The notes under the pieces: model-generated
The model's input: the letters and a program-made list of their open reading frames with translations, nothing else
Told to the model about the DNA's origin: nothing
Database searches by the model: none
Shown: positions 24,489-36,614 of the stretch, in pieces
Position numbering within the stretch: the first letter of the stretch is position 1
Layout of the letters: every line of letters begins with the position of its first letter
Assembly: GCF_000003815.2 (NCBI RefSeq)
Contig: NC_049983.1
Span: 1,571,034 to 1,635,033 of the forward strand
Origin: Branchiostoma floridae
Lineage: Eukaryota > Chordata > Leptocardii > Amphioxiformes > Branchiostomatidae
Length of the DNA stretch: 64,000 nt
Reading direction: 5' to 3'
Made by a program: the position numbers and the translations under genes

Positions 24489-25421
24489 TAGAAACTAAAA
24501 CTTGATAGATAGACGTTTTGCAATTATTGGGTTGTTCTTGTGATTTTATTTTCATATCAAGATTGCCTCTAAGAGGCGGGAAAAGTAACAAAACATAGTT
24601 GCGAAAAGAATCAAGATTGCCTCTAAGAGTCGGGAAAATTAACAAAACATAGTTGCGAAAAGAAATCTGTAATATCTTATATTCTACCCTCATAGTGAAA
24701 TTATCTTTGGAAGTAACGAAGTGTGTTTTCATAGAAGGCATCACGACACAAATCATACATGGTTTATCTAAAGACTTCTTTGAAGTATGCGAACATTCAC
24801 CTGGATGTGATGCTCTAATTAAGGGCTTTGTCCAGTACCCTATTGAGATTGAGATTGAGATGACAGTGCTTAACAAAACCAGGGCACTTTCTTTAAATCA
24901 GTAAGCATTTATTGCAAAAACGACACAAAAAGATGCGGATTGAACATACTGTGCGTAACTTGGCAATGGCTTTATACGCAAAACTATAAGTTAAATAAAG
25001 AATACAATGTTGAACATGCCACATAAAAAGATGTATGTAACAAAAATCCATCCTACATTTAATTACGTGAGTAGGGCTCCAATAACACCCACCTCTATAA
25101 TCAAACAGTATTATAAATGGCATAGGATACTAACTAGAAAGGCACCCAATGTAATGTTATATTGTATGTACTCCTGTTAAACTTTAAGGCACAGAAAATC
25201 AGTTCAGTCATAATACAGAAATATGCCCTTATCAGTAAGAAAAAATGAAGCAATTCTGTAAATCTTCTTACTTCTACTAAAGTATAAAATCTAGTTCATT
25301 TATAGACTGTAGAACATTCAGTAAAAGCCAAGATCTAAACAACTTGTCGCTATTCAGTCCTAACCTATACTCAAAATGTTCTTATCCTGCACATTAACAC
25401 TAAATAAGAAGTGATGTGTTT
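24489..25421. other. 3' flank of unit E
   Basis: Aligns with 35740-36614 downstream of unit G (for example CGTTTTGCAATT, GCCTCTAAGAGGCGGGAAAA). A candidate poly(A) signal AATAAA (minus) lies at 24908-24913, about 510 bases past the unit E stop and homologous to the one of unit G. No other gene seen. Confidence 0.55.
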
Positions 25422-28400
25422 TTATGTACTCTTAAGATATGGTACGTACATACGTGCCACGGGGGAAGAAGAACCAAACGTATAATAATCATTATTATTA
25501 GGGAGGTTTGCATTCAGCTTTGCCCAGGCATCAGCAGACCTGTCATAAACATATACCAGATATACCATGTCGTCATGGAGGTCGCTATCACAGGCTAACA
25601 AAATGTGCAGCTGGTTCCCCAGTACGAAAAGGCTTTGACTACCATCAACATCGAGGTTTCCTGGCTTCTCCCAGCCACGCAGTTTCTGCCAGCGGTCTGA
25701 CTCTGTGTCGTACACCATCGTGTGAGTGAAAGGGGAATCTGTACAGAAAATCTCGGTTCCCATGGCAACAGCTGTACAGACACTATGAAAGATCCCAGGT
25801 GGGGTCCTCTTGCACCACCGATCCTCCACTGGGTCATAGCGATGCATTTCCTTGTTTGTAAGGAAATAGATGTGTGAATCACAGGATAATACTGCTACGT
25901 CTTCAAAAGCCATGTCAAGCTGCAGCTCTGAACACTCCTGCCACTGGTTTGTGCGTGGGTTGTACTTTCTCATTTGCTGCAAAGACCGACCGTCATTAAC
26001 AGCAAGGTAATAAAAATTCTGATCAACTTTAAAAAGGTGTTCCTCATACAACGAAAAGTCGTCTTCTGGTCTCTCAGATATCGAGGGCACACCTGATTGT
26101 TCCCAAAGGTTTACTACAGGGTTGTACTGAAACAGGGACAACTGCTTCTTATTCTCTGATTCTATAGTTTTTAGGATATAGATATCGTTATCACTGGTGA
26201 CTGTGATGGCTGTGGAATCAGGAAGGTCTTCTAGCTTGTAACTACAGCTGATGTACTTTCCTTCCTGAGGGTTCATGAAGAGGAGCTCGTTGGAACTAGA
26301 GAGGAAAAAATACATCTGTCATTATAAGTGTCCAAAGTAAAACTGGACTGTAAACTTATAACATTAACTTCGTATAGGGATAATGCTGAAATCACAGCAT
26401 GCACTGTACAAGCAAGTCTTATCTTGTAGCCCCTTAAGAAATGTCTAAAAGTATAAAGATGAATAAGAATAGTGCATTTATTGCAGGAACACAGAATTTG
26501 GAATGACATTGTGCAATGGTTTTTCACAGCTAACAAAATTTAACAAATAAGTAAGTACCCCGGGGCTGCATTGTACAGCAGCGCCATTTCCATGGTCATC
26601 CCAAGTCTAGGCTTCAGGTTGAGCTTCGCTTTATGTATGACATTTCTGATGACCTCATTACGCCCAGGATCCTCCCTGACCAAGGGGTGATCCAAGATGG
26701 CTGCCGTGTCGTCTGTGGTCAGCAGGTTTAAGCGGATGTGAGAGAGAATGCTGGGTAGGTGGTGCAGTCTGGAGGGTACAGGGTAGGGGCAGATTTAGCT
26801 GGCTGCCTGATATCACATCACATTCTTAATTAATTATTTTATGTTCAAACCTTAATTTGCACCTATACCCACCTGTCCTCCCTGCTGTGCTGCACCCATC
26901 TCACCACAGCCTCCCACACAGTTGTCTCCTCTTTAACATCCAGATTATCGTGGCTGATGATCTCAGTCAGCTGATTCAAACTCAGGCTGCAAAACTCCTC
27001 ATTAAAGGAAAACTGTGATGCACAAAGTACACAAGTGCAAGGTGTTCTGATGTACAAAAACAATACGTGTATAAGATTATATACTACTCAACAATAGCAA
27101 TCAAACGCTCAACAGAATGCGGTGTAAATGACTTAATTTTGTTCTGACATATACGAATGTGCATTTTTTTTATGGCTAATCTGAAAAGCAATCAAATGCC
27201 CTGTATGTATACAGCCTCTGTTACTGCCCATTATGTATCACACCGACTTTTCAGGCACATGGCATAGATGCAATCGGTTGTACCTTAATGGAAGACCTGC
27301 CATACCTAACCTCTTAACACCAACTTTTTCAACATTCTTTGTTATAGGGGGTCTATTTTTCTTAAATATTGCATACATCAGCAAAATTAATATTTAATCG
27401 TATCACAAAATTTGTGCTACAGTAGCTCTTTGGGCTAATTCATTAGGTAAAGATATAATGCACAGCTTACCAGCCCAATAGGAAGACTAACCTCAGAAAA
27501 GTGTCTGGCGCTCCACTGTAGACATTGCTGCTTAACAATGCCCACAGAGAAGACATCAGCAAACATGTACAGGTCCACACAGGTGGAGCGCTCCACGTTC
27601 ATGCTCATGTAGCTGCTGCAGGTGTCTCTCACATAGTCCAGTTGGAGGAGGTCAGCTGCCTGGTACAGGGGCTGCACTTTGTCCAGGGACACATGGAGGG
27701 TTCCCGAGTAGATGTAACTAAGGATTTTCTTAAACATACCTGCATCCAAACCCTGCAAAACAGTAAATCATAACAATGTTCTACCATTAAACACATAAGG
27801 TGTCATTATCAGGGTGTTTAGAGAAGGGAAATGTATAAAAAAAATTGCTCTATTATTATATGGACGTCAATTTTTCCCCATTCAGTTATTTTATCTACTA
27901 TAGTACATGATCTCTACTAATATGTTGTACTAGTAGTAACTTCATCTGTGCCCGATAACTGTAAAGATTACTAAAGAATTCTTTTTGTAAAAAAATACAT
28001 GCTCATTATAAGGTAGCAGAGTACATTTTACTGGACCCTGCGACCTTAATGTGGCCACAAAGATGAACTTTGACCCAAAAATTTCAAGAGGTCAGTAGGT
28101 GGGGAGGGGGGTTGGCAAAAGGAGGGACAAAGGAAAGATTAATGAGCAAGGCTATTGACACACTCAGTGTGCCGATAGTCTGACAGGCTATTGACACACT
28201 CAGTGCACTATTTTTTTTTACACTAGAAACCACTAAAATGAGAAAATCTTACGATAGTATTTGACAGTCAACACTCTGAAAAAACAAGTGGCATTCTATG
28301 TCCATCATCAACCGAAAATACGATCTTTTTCACGCGTTACCGCACCATTTTTGACATCGGAATCTGTCATACAATAAGGTGCTAGTTTTACTGTCACCGC

Positions 28401-29659
28401 ATGTGATCATGTTGGCTCTGTTTTGGAACACGTTTTCAGCTGTGTTTACCGACGAATTCCTGCCGTTTGGGAGAATTTGTGGCCTCAAAACTTATATTAC
28501 AAGTGAAGCGAAGTTATAGTTGTTGTTTTACTTCCATCACTTTTAATGTGAAAGAACTTTATAGCGTCATAGCGAGATCGACCGATATGTTACGAGTACC
28601 GCGTAACCACTAGCCTGTTTGGATGACATAGCGGCGGGGAAATCCGCGCCGCTTCGACCAAAAAAAAAAGTGAATTTTGAGCAAAAATACCGCAGAAATA
28701 TGGTTAGAAAAACCCACATTTTATTATTTCAGGGGTCCTTGGCCCAATTAAAAAAAAAATAATAAGTGTACCGTCCAAAATAAGAACGTAGCGGTTGGAT
28801 TCTGCCGATCTGCGGCTGAAAAAAATAAACGTACCTAAACACGCACTCATGAAAATGCAGATCAAAAAGTCCCAAAGGTGGGTTTTGATGGTTCTGGTCG
28901 CAAGACTAAAATATTCTTATATCAAATGGATGTTTAAAAAGGTAAAAGGACAATTGAAAAAAAAAAAAAATCCAGCGCGGACTCGAACCGGGGTCGGAGC
29001 TGGTAACATGGATTCACGGGTCAACGCACTATCCACTACGCTACCGGCCAATTTAGGAAATGAGGCTGTATCAACAGGTATCAAAATGTAGGACATAACT
29101 TGAATACGTCCGTTCATTCCAAGATTCAAAGATTCTTATGTCTAATCTTCCGAACAATGTCTAACCAACTGTTGCTTGTGTAAAATGTCGGAAAGTCATG
29201 TTACAAGCTCTGATTGGCTGGCTAGCATCTCGGTGTGTCAATAGCCTGTTTGGCTATTGGCACACTGAGTGTGTCAATAGCCACAGCAAAGATGAATTCA
29301 TTCGTTTTTGTAAATAATGGACTTCCCGTGTTTTGTATTTTTTCTAGCATCTTCAGGTATCTTCTGAAGTTATCTGTTTCACTCCATTTTGACTCCAGGC
29401 CTACCTGTAAAACAACCGTCTTCTGACGACTTTCCGCCATGTCACCTGTAAACATGGCCCTGAAGTAGGGGCTGGCCGCGGACAGAACAAGCCGATGGCA
29501 GGGAAACCGCCGGCCCTCGACTTCAAGGACGACATCCTGCAGTACCCCTGCCTTCTGTAAGTCACCCACAGCTCCAAGAAACCCGTGCAGATAGCTCTCG
29601 TCTTGGTAGGAACGAGGACGAACTGCGCTGGCGTGGGGTTCTTGGTCTACGGCAGCCAT
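25422..29659 (-). CDS. BTB-BACK-kelch protein, unit E (intact)
   Basis: Exons on the minus strand: 29405-29659, 27492-27752, 26873-27012, 26559-26768 and 25422-26295 (255, 261, 140, 210 and 874 bases), joining to 579 residues with the family's phases 0, 0, 2 and 2. The start is MAAVDQEP; an in-frame upstream ATG gives eight more residues (MGHVIIIN). BTB contains [25 protein letters not shown] contains [13 protein letters not shown], and the kelch part ends [16 protein letters not shown]. The kelch exon is closest to that of unit G (SSNELLF, YISCSYK). Intron 1 is long because it holds a 1.13-kb TIR element. Predicted Cullin-3 substrate adaptor by family; substrate unknown. Confidence 0.86.
28150..29282. 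mobile_element. 1.13-kb TIR element in intron 1 of unit E
   Basis: About 50-base terminal inverted repeats (28150-28199 and 29233-29282, 4 mismatches seen) begin GGCTATTGACACACTCAGTG. The motif is itself repeated within each end. The interior has no transposase-like frame; it carries a tRNA-like sequence at 28972-29049. Target duplication not clear. Absent from the other units. Confidence 0.8.
28972..29049 (-). other. tRNA-like sequence (pseudo-tRNA or SINE head)
   Basis: On the minus strand, TAGCGTAGTGGATAGTGCG (box A-like, 29025-29043) and GGTTCGAGTCC (perfect box B, 28979-28989) are spaced as in a tRNA gene and followed downstream by a long T run, a Pol III terminator. The acceptor arms do not pair convincingly, so a functional tRNA is unlikely. 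Confidence 0.6.
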
Positions 29660-29912
29660 GTTGATGATGATGACATGACCCAAGGGTCAAAAGGTACGTC
29701 GGCTAGAGACCATAACTGATTACCCACATAATGTAACAGTTCCATGTCGATATACCCAGAATACGAGAACGAGGCTAACAAGTTTGGCCGTAACAATACC
29801 TGTGACATGTAGAAGATTAACGTAAACGAAGGAAGGTTGCAATTCATAACGTAAACAGCAGATTTTTTCATTTTTGCGACTAACAGGAAGTTTCTGTTTT
29901 GCCTGCCCTTAA

Positions 29913-30830
29913 CCCTATTCAGACCGGGGGGGGGGGGGGGGGGGCTTTTGAGGCTTACGCTAGAGCCACCAAATTTGGAGAGTTTTCCTAAAATATTGTT
30001 GGCAACAATTTTACGAAGTTTGAAAAATTTTCAATTTTTTCTTGTTGCCATGGCAACCGTTTGTTGAGAGTCAGTTTTGCCAAAAATCACTATTTTTGGT
30101 TCTAACAATGTATTTTTTACATTTGTTTGCTATATTACTGTGATTTTGTTACATAAATAAAATCTTATATTATTTAACATATCTTTCATAATTATATATG
30201 CATAAATTATGCTAATTTGATGACGTCATCAGCCCCAAATCCAAGATGGCGGACCGTATGGCCAGATCAAGAATAACAAGCTAATTATCCCTTAAAATTT
30301 GTAACTACCTGGTATTTTTTCATCAAAAACCATCGAAATGAATGAATTGTCTATTTCCATTGCCCTTTGTTATTATTTGTTGCAAAAAAAGTATTTTTAA
30401 AAATTCACGGTGGTGGATATAATATGGCGGAGCCCAACTCGTATCTTAGATGTGCATGACGTCATTTTATGACGTCATATTGACGTCATTGATGTTGTTA
30501 TTGGCAACGCAAGGCGTAACAAACATTATTACTCTGTTATCTGCACTTGTTGTTACATTTTTTGTAGCATCACTTGAAGTTTTCTGAGAATACCCTTTTT
30601 TCATGGGTTTGGCCAATATAATCAAATTGATGACGTCATAATTACGCCATCTTACGTCAACGTAACGTCAAACGTCTTCTGCTTGTCAGATATTATGTCG
30701 ACATCATGTCCTAAAAATTTGGTGGCCCTACGGCTCGTCGTTTTAGTGTTATAGGACTTAGAAGTGGAGGTCCTCAAAAGCCCCCCCCCCCCGGTCCAGG
30801 GATGACCAAAAAAGCCCGGTCTGAATAGGG
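29913..30830. mobile_element. PiggyBac-like non-autonomous element 1
   Basis: Terminal inverted repeats CCCTATTCAGACCGGG and CCCGGTCTGAATAGGG are flanked on both sides by TTAA (29909-29912 and 30831-30834), the target site of piggyBac transposons. The 918-base element has poly-G and poly-C runs just inside its ends and no transposase frame. It contains several TGACGTCAT words (30210-30640). Confidence 0.85.
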
Positions 30831-30834
30831 TTAA

Positions 30835-31721
30835 TTTAGATTTTGGTTTTGTAGTCACACTTTTCCTAACAATTGACGTTACGTTTTTACACGTCTTGGT
30901 ACGATGTTAATGTATATAATGTTACATAGTAACCAGATGTTGGGACTGTTCATGACTTACATTGGAACGTTACTTCATAAGCCCAATTAAGCATGCTATA
31001 CAGGTACGATCGGTGCCGTTAGTTTATCAGAGATCATTCCGACTACCAGCTGTAGTGCCATTGAAACTTCTAAAAACGAGACATCTTATTGCTTTCATCA
31101 TTTAATAATTGTTTCAAGTACATACAAAGGTGGAACTAAATTGACTTACTCATTTGTACAGATCATAAAATTACAGGTGTTAAGTTCATGGAATTTTGGT
31201 ACATAATGATGCATATACATTCCGTTCAGTACAAATTCCTGTATCAAAAGTAAGTAATTAATGATGGGGATAAAATCACCAACACGACAAGAAGGAGGAG
31301 CATTTCTTGCTTGTCACCAAAAATAAAGCTTGGTATGATAAACAAAGGGTTCCAACTCCAAAGCATACAACTTTTCCACATTTTTGATCGCTGCAATTAA
31401 AACTACAATACCAAAATAAATACTACCGAAAATGAACGACACATCAACTTCATCCCATATGAAATACAAAAAAAGAAAGTCAATCAAAAATTAAACAATG
31501 TTTCTAACTAACTCCATCCCTATTGCACATAGTGATACACACACAGAATTCCAGATGATCAGATGTTTCCTTTTACATGTGATACAACCAAGGGCTGCTG
31601 TCTTAGAAGCAAAGTGCTACTTACAACAAACAAACATACTTAAAGTATACTTATGCCTCTGAGAGGATATACAGCAAAAGTTGGCAGCTGCACTAGTGAC
31701 ATAATCAAACTCATGTGTCAC
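30835..31721. other. Intergenic; 3' side of unit F
   Basis: AT-rich, no gene seen. It should contain the unit F 3' UTR; no convincing poly(A) signal was chosen. Confidence 0.4.
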
Positions 31722-34596
31722 TTAGGTCTGCAGTGCTATATATGTCAGCACACCTGGCAGGTAGACACGTGCCACAACAGGTGGACAGTCCCAGTCCATG
31801 TCAGGCAGGGTGACATCCAACTCTCTCCAACTACCTTTACACCTATCATAGACAAGTACATGTTGGCGTTCTGGATCATCAGTATTTAAATACACATGTA
31901 GCTGGTTCTCATGTACAAATAAATTAGCACTGTAATCCTCAGCCTCGATAGGACTTTCCCAAGCTGGAAGCTGCTGCCACCTGTCTGCCTCAGTATCGTA
32001 CACTGACACAGAAGTAAAGTCAATGTCTGAATGGAAGATCTCAGTACCCATTGCAATACTGGACCAGGACATATCGGTAAAATCAGTCAGTGGGGCTCGG
32101 TTGAACCAGCAATCCTCCTTTGGGTTGTAACAGTGCAGATATGTTGAGCTTAGCAAATAGAGGCAACCATTTGACACTGATGGTTCCATGTACGAAAGGT
32201 TAACTTTGAGCTGGGAACAGTCCTGCCATTCAACCGTGTTGCTGTCATACTTCTTCAGGGTAAGGTTCTGTGTCTGTGACGGGTAGGTCCAATTACAACC
32301 AAAGTAATAGAGATGTTGATCAAGAGCCAAAAGGTATTGGTCTGTTAGCGATCCGGGAAGCTTCTCCACTAATGACTTCTGTTCCCAGACACCCTTCATT
32401 TGCTTGTACAACAGCAGGGACATATGAACCTCTGTCTCCTTTGTCAGAATGTAGATCTCGTTGTCACTGGTGACTGTAGCACCGATGATATGAGGGATTT
32501 CAGGGAAACTCCAGCTAAAGTACTTTCCTAATCTGGGATTTATGCCATGCATCTTGTTGGGACTGAAAAAAAAAAGAAATTTGAGAATTTAAGAACAATG
32601 CACACATCTAGCTTCATTCGTATGGGAAAGGATTAAGATTGAGGTCAACTACATCCAACATCATATGTTTCAGCTAGTCTGTAGATGGGGCCACAAGGGC
32701 AGCAAAAATTTGTATAATGTCCACACCAAGCTTTAGTTAAATAAGTTCAGACCTGGTTTCAAAGAAAAGGGCCATGTCCTCTGCACCAATCCCAAATCTT
32801 GGCTTCGAGTTGGATGCGCCTCTCAGTACCACATTCCTGTTGATCTCAGAACTCCCAGGATCCTCCCTGACCAGGGGGTGATCCAAGATGGCTGCCGTGT
32901 CAACAAGATGGCTGCAGTGTCAACTGAGGTCAGCAGGTTGAAGCGGGTGTGAGGGAGGATGCTGGGTAGGTGATACTGTCTGTAGGGTACAGAGTAGGAC
33001 CAACGTTTTGCGGACATGTTTCAACATCACTTAAGAAATTTCTGGGATGTTGAATCTGGTATTATAACCTACGGAAGTGGTAGTAATGAAGTTTCAAAGT
33101 TTATGTAGTCATTTAATGTGTACACAGAATTACCAACCGGTTAGAGAAATAGGAGATATCTATAGATAACACCCACCTATCCTCCCTGCTGTGCTGCACC
33201 CATCTCATCACAGCCTCCTACACTGTTGGCTCCTCTTTAACGTCCAGCTCATCATGGCTGATGATCTCAGTCAGCTGATTCACACTCAGGCTGCAAAACT
33301 CCCTGCTGGAGGCAACCTGCGAAGACACAGATTACATGTACATGTATGTTACGTGGCTCATGTGCAAATCAAGTGTTCATAGGTAAAGCCTTCTTAAAAC
33401 TGAAAAAAAAAACATTGGGAAATGGGTTCTATTCTGAATTCTGACATAATACTGAAGGCCACTGTGCAGGGTACTAAAATTACAAAAATGCAACCAAATA
33501 TGATTTGCTAACGTATTGCAATAATTTTTAACACAAGGACTTATTTTTGTAGAACCTCAAGGCAGATTATAACCACCCTTGTATTAACCTAACCCTTGTT
33601 ATAGAGGAGAGAAAAAATGAATTGACCTAAGTGCTATAAAATTAAACGACCCACCTCAACAAAGTTTCTATGGATCAACTGCAGACAACAGTTTTGGACA
33701 ATGTCCACATAGTACATATCAGCAAACTTGTACAGGTCCACACAGGTGAAGCACTCCACGTTCATGGCCATGTAGCTGCTGCAGGTGTCTCTCACATAGT
33801 CCATTTGGAGGAGGTTGGCTGCCTGGTACAGGGGCTGCACTTTGTCCAGGGACACATGGAGGGTTCCCGAGTAGATGTAACTCAAGATCTCTCCAAGCAT
33901 GCCTGCATCTAAACCCTGCAAAACAGCAAATGGTAACAATTTTCAAATGCTCAACACATAAGGTATTATTATCAGGGTGTATAAAGAAGGGAAATATATC
34001 GTAAATTTTCTTGATCATTTTCCTCCCATTCTGTTTTTTATCTACATAATCTTTACTACTTCTTACTAGTTCTTCATCTCTTGCTGTTAACTGTAAAGAA
34101 TCCATTTTTTGTTCAAAATACATGCTCATTATAATGTGACCGCAAAGCTAGACTTTGACACCCAAATCCCTAAGAGCTCAGTAGGTGGAGAGGGGGCATA
34201 TCTAGGGACAAAGGAAAGTTAAACGTTTGTTAGTTTTGGTAAACAATAGAATTCCACTGTTTTAGATGTTCTCTATGGTACGTAGCATCTTTGGAAGTTC
34301 TTTGTTTCACTCTATTCTAACTCTATTCTACACCAAACCTACCTGTAAAACAACCGTCTTCTGCCGACTTTCCGCCATGTCACTTGTAAACATGGCCCTG
34401 AAGTACGGGCTGGCTGCGGACAGAACAAGCCGATTACAGGGAAACAGCCGGCCCTAGACTTCGAGGACGACATCTTACGTACCCCAGCATTCTGTAAGTC
34501 ACCCACAGTTCCAAGAAACCCGTGCAGATAGCTCTCGTCTTGGTAGGAACGAGGACGAACTGCGCTGGCGTGGGACTCTTGGTCTGCGGCAGCTAT
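31722..34596 (-). pseudogene. BTB-BACK-kelch unit F, exons 1 and 4 broken, kelch exon open
   Basis: Exon 1 (34343-34596): the start codon is ATA instead of ATG and abuts a mariner insertion. One base is missing near 34474, so its length is 254 instead of 255 and the frame is lost after DLQNAGV. Exon 2 (33655-33915) and exon 3 (33177-33316) have normal lengths and sites. Exon 4 (32753-32979) carries a 20-bp tandem duplication (32885-32904 and 32905-32924) that breaks the BACK frame. Exon 5 (31722-32562) is open for 280 codons with an intact acceptor. Its kelch part is the most divergent of the seven, for example MHGINPRLGKYFSWSF. Splice sites are all still GT-AG. Confidence 0.83.
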
Positions 34597-35167
34597 ACGA
34601 GGTGCGTGCAATAAGCAATGTCCCTGACCCATTTCCCATAGCAGGAGATTAATGAAACTTGACACAGATATTAGTCATTCCCTTCATAGAAATCACCCAG
34701 AGTTATGCATTTCTCCCATCGTTTGATGCAGCTCTGGACACCGTTTTTGTAGGACACCCCAGGTTGGTCCTCCAACAGATGCCTCATCAATGGCAGAAGA
34801 GGGACGACCAGGTCTGGGAGCTGTTTCCACAGACTTCCGGCCACGTTTGAATTCAGGATGCCAGCGTTTTACAAGGTCATATGATGGGGCATCATCACCA
34901 TATGTTTCTTTCATGTCATCAAAAGTCTTCTTTGGTGTGCGTCCTTTCAAATACAAAAACCGGATCACTGCGCGACACTCAACTGGCTCCATTTCACACC
35001 TGGTCCATTTCGCACCTGACTCAATTCAAACACCAGTAAATCAGAAACCACAATTAGTTCAGAGCTGTCTTTTGCAACATAACCCATAGAGATATAAATC
35101 ATTACACATACAAAATTTAATTTAGATCAAACGACTGAAAGGGACACTACTTATTGCACGCCCCTCG
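34596..35167. mobile_element. Mariner deletion derivative at the unit F start codon
   Basis: Inverted ends of about 30 bases (TACGAGGTGCGTGCAATAAG; right end the complement of ACGAGGGGCGTGCAATAAG) are flanked by TA (34594-34595 and 35168-35169). Removing the element and one TA restores GCAGCTATGTTGG, the exon 1 leader with one base change. Inside is a mariner transposase remnant on the minus strand. Confidence 0.85.
34693..34992 (-). pseudogene. Mariner transposase, internally deleted
   Basis: A 99-residue frame starts MEPVECRAVIRFLYLKGRTP and continues through SYDLVKRWHPEFKRGRKSVE and RPGRPSSAIDE. This is the N-terminal helix-turn-helix region of mariner transposases (the SETMAR-like type). 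It then jumps directly to a C-terminal-like ELHQTMGEMHNSG. The catalytic DDE/D core is missing, so no transposase activity can be expected. Confidence 0.8.
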
Positions 35168-35245
35168 TATGTTGGTGATGATGGCATGACTCCGTGGTCA
35201 AAGGGTAGTTAGACTTGATAAATATGTACATTATGGCATATATAT

Positions 35246-35248
<3 letters not shown>

Positions 35249-35313
<65 letters not shown>
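35249..35313. repeat. (TA)n microsatellite
   Basis: About 32 TA units. Polymorphic length is likely. Confidence 0.97.
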
Positions 35314-35315
<2 letters not shown>

Positions 35316-36614
35316 AGACAAATATCATCGGCAAAGTCCGTCCAGGTATATAGCAGTATGAATGCTACCATCTCTCGTGATGGAAGGATGTCTGCCTTAA
35401 GACACAGAAAACCAATACCAACATCCGTACATTTGACAGGAAGGATTTGTTTACTCTTTTTTCGTGCAGTTAACTTGAAATTTCGATATTGAAAACATGC
35501 CCCAAGAGACACAAGGTGTTTCCACAATGCTTATAAGTAAGTCAGCACGTATGGCTGTATACTTATAAATCCATCTCCATACTGTCGTCACGCTGAACTT
35601 GTTGATACTTACATTTAAAGGGATATTTTAAGTCTGTCTGCATCTTCGATTTACAACGTGTTAATGCTTTTTATTTCGACTTTTGACAATATAAAGTGTT
35701 CAATTCATGTGGTGGCCTCATGCCCCAGTAGCCTTATTGGAAACTTAAACATGATAAATACACGTTTTGCAATTCTTGGGGTGATATTGTGATTTTATTT
35801 CATATCAAGAAGGCCTCTTAGAGGCGGGAAAACTGATAAAACAAAGATGCGAAAAAAATCTCTAATATCTTATATTCTACCCTCCTAGTGAAATTATTTT
35901 CAGAAGTAACGAAGCATGTTTTGATAGAAGGCATCACGGCACAAACCATACATGGTTTATCTATTCACTTCTTTAAAGTGCAAACATAACACTACCTAAC
36001 AAAATCATGGCTCTTTCTTTCAATCAGTAAACATTTATTATAAAATGATGCAAAAAGATGCGGATTGAATATAATGTGCGTATCTTGGCAATGGCTTTGT
36101 GAGCAAACATATAAGTTGAATAACAAATACAATGTTACACACGTCGCATAAAATTATGTATGTAACATAAAGTGGAATCATATGTTGAATGATGGTAAAG
36201 TTTCTAAAGGGCATGGTATCTTTACCTGTGTGCCATCCTACTTGTAGTTACTTGACTAGGGCTCCCATACCCATACCACCACCACTCACCAAATATATTA
36301 TGAATGGCTTAGGATACTGACTTGAAAGGCACTCAGGGTAATGGTATCTTGTAATTACTCCTGTTAAACTTTAAGACACAGAAACTCAGTTCAGTATCTT
36401 ATAGAAAAATGCCACTATCAATAAGAAAGAATGAAGCATTTCTGTAAATCTTATTACTTCTACTAAATCATAAAACCTGGTACATCTATTACACTATAGA
36501 ACATTAAGTAAAAGCCAAGATCTAACCAGAATGTCACTATTCAGTCCTTACCAAAACTCAAAATTTTCCTATCCTGCACATTAACACTGAATAGCGTATG
36601 AATTGATGTCTTTT
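35314..36614. other. Intergenic between units F and G, with unit G 3' end
   Basis: Aligns with the D-E interval (21.7-25.4 kb) apart from the 2.1-kb insertion there. A candidate poly(A) signal AATAAA (minus) lies at 36034-36039, about 580 bases past the unit G stop, in a context shared with units C and E. No gene seen. Confidence 0.55.

Noticed and set aside
28972-29049. Functional tRNA gene
   Set aside because: Boxes A and B are good, but acceptor and D arms do not pair properly and it sits within a transposable element.
28795-29091. 98-residue + strand frame in intron 1 of unit E
   Set aside because: Runs through a poly-A tract and the complement of the tRNA-like sequence inside a TIR element.
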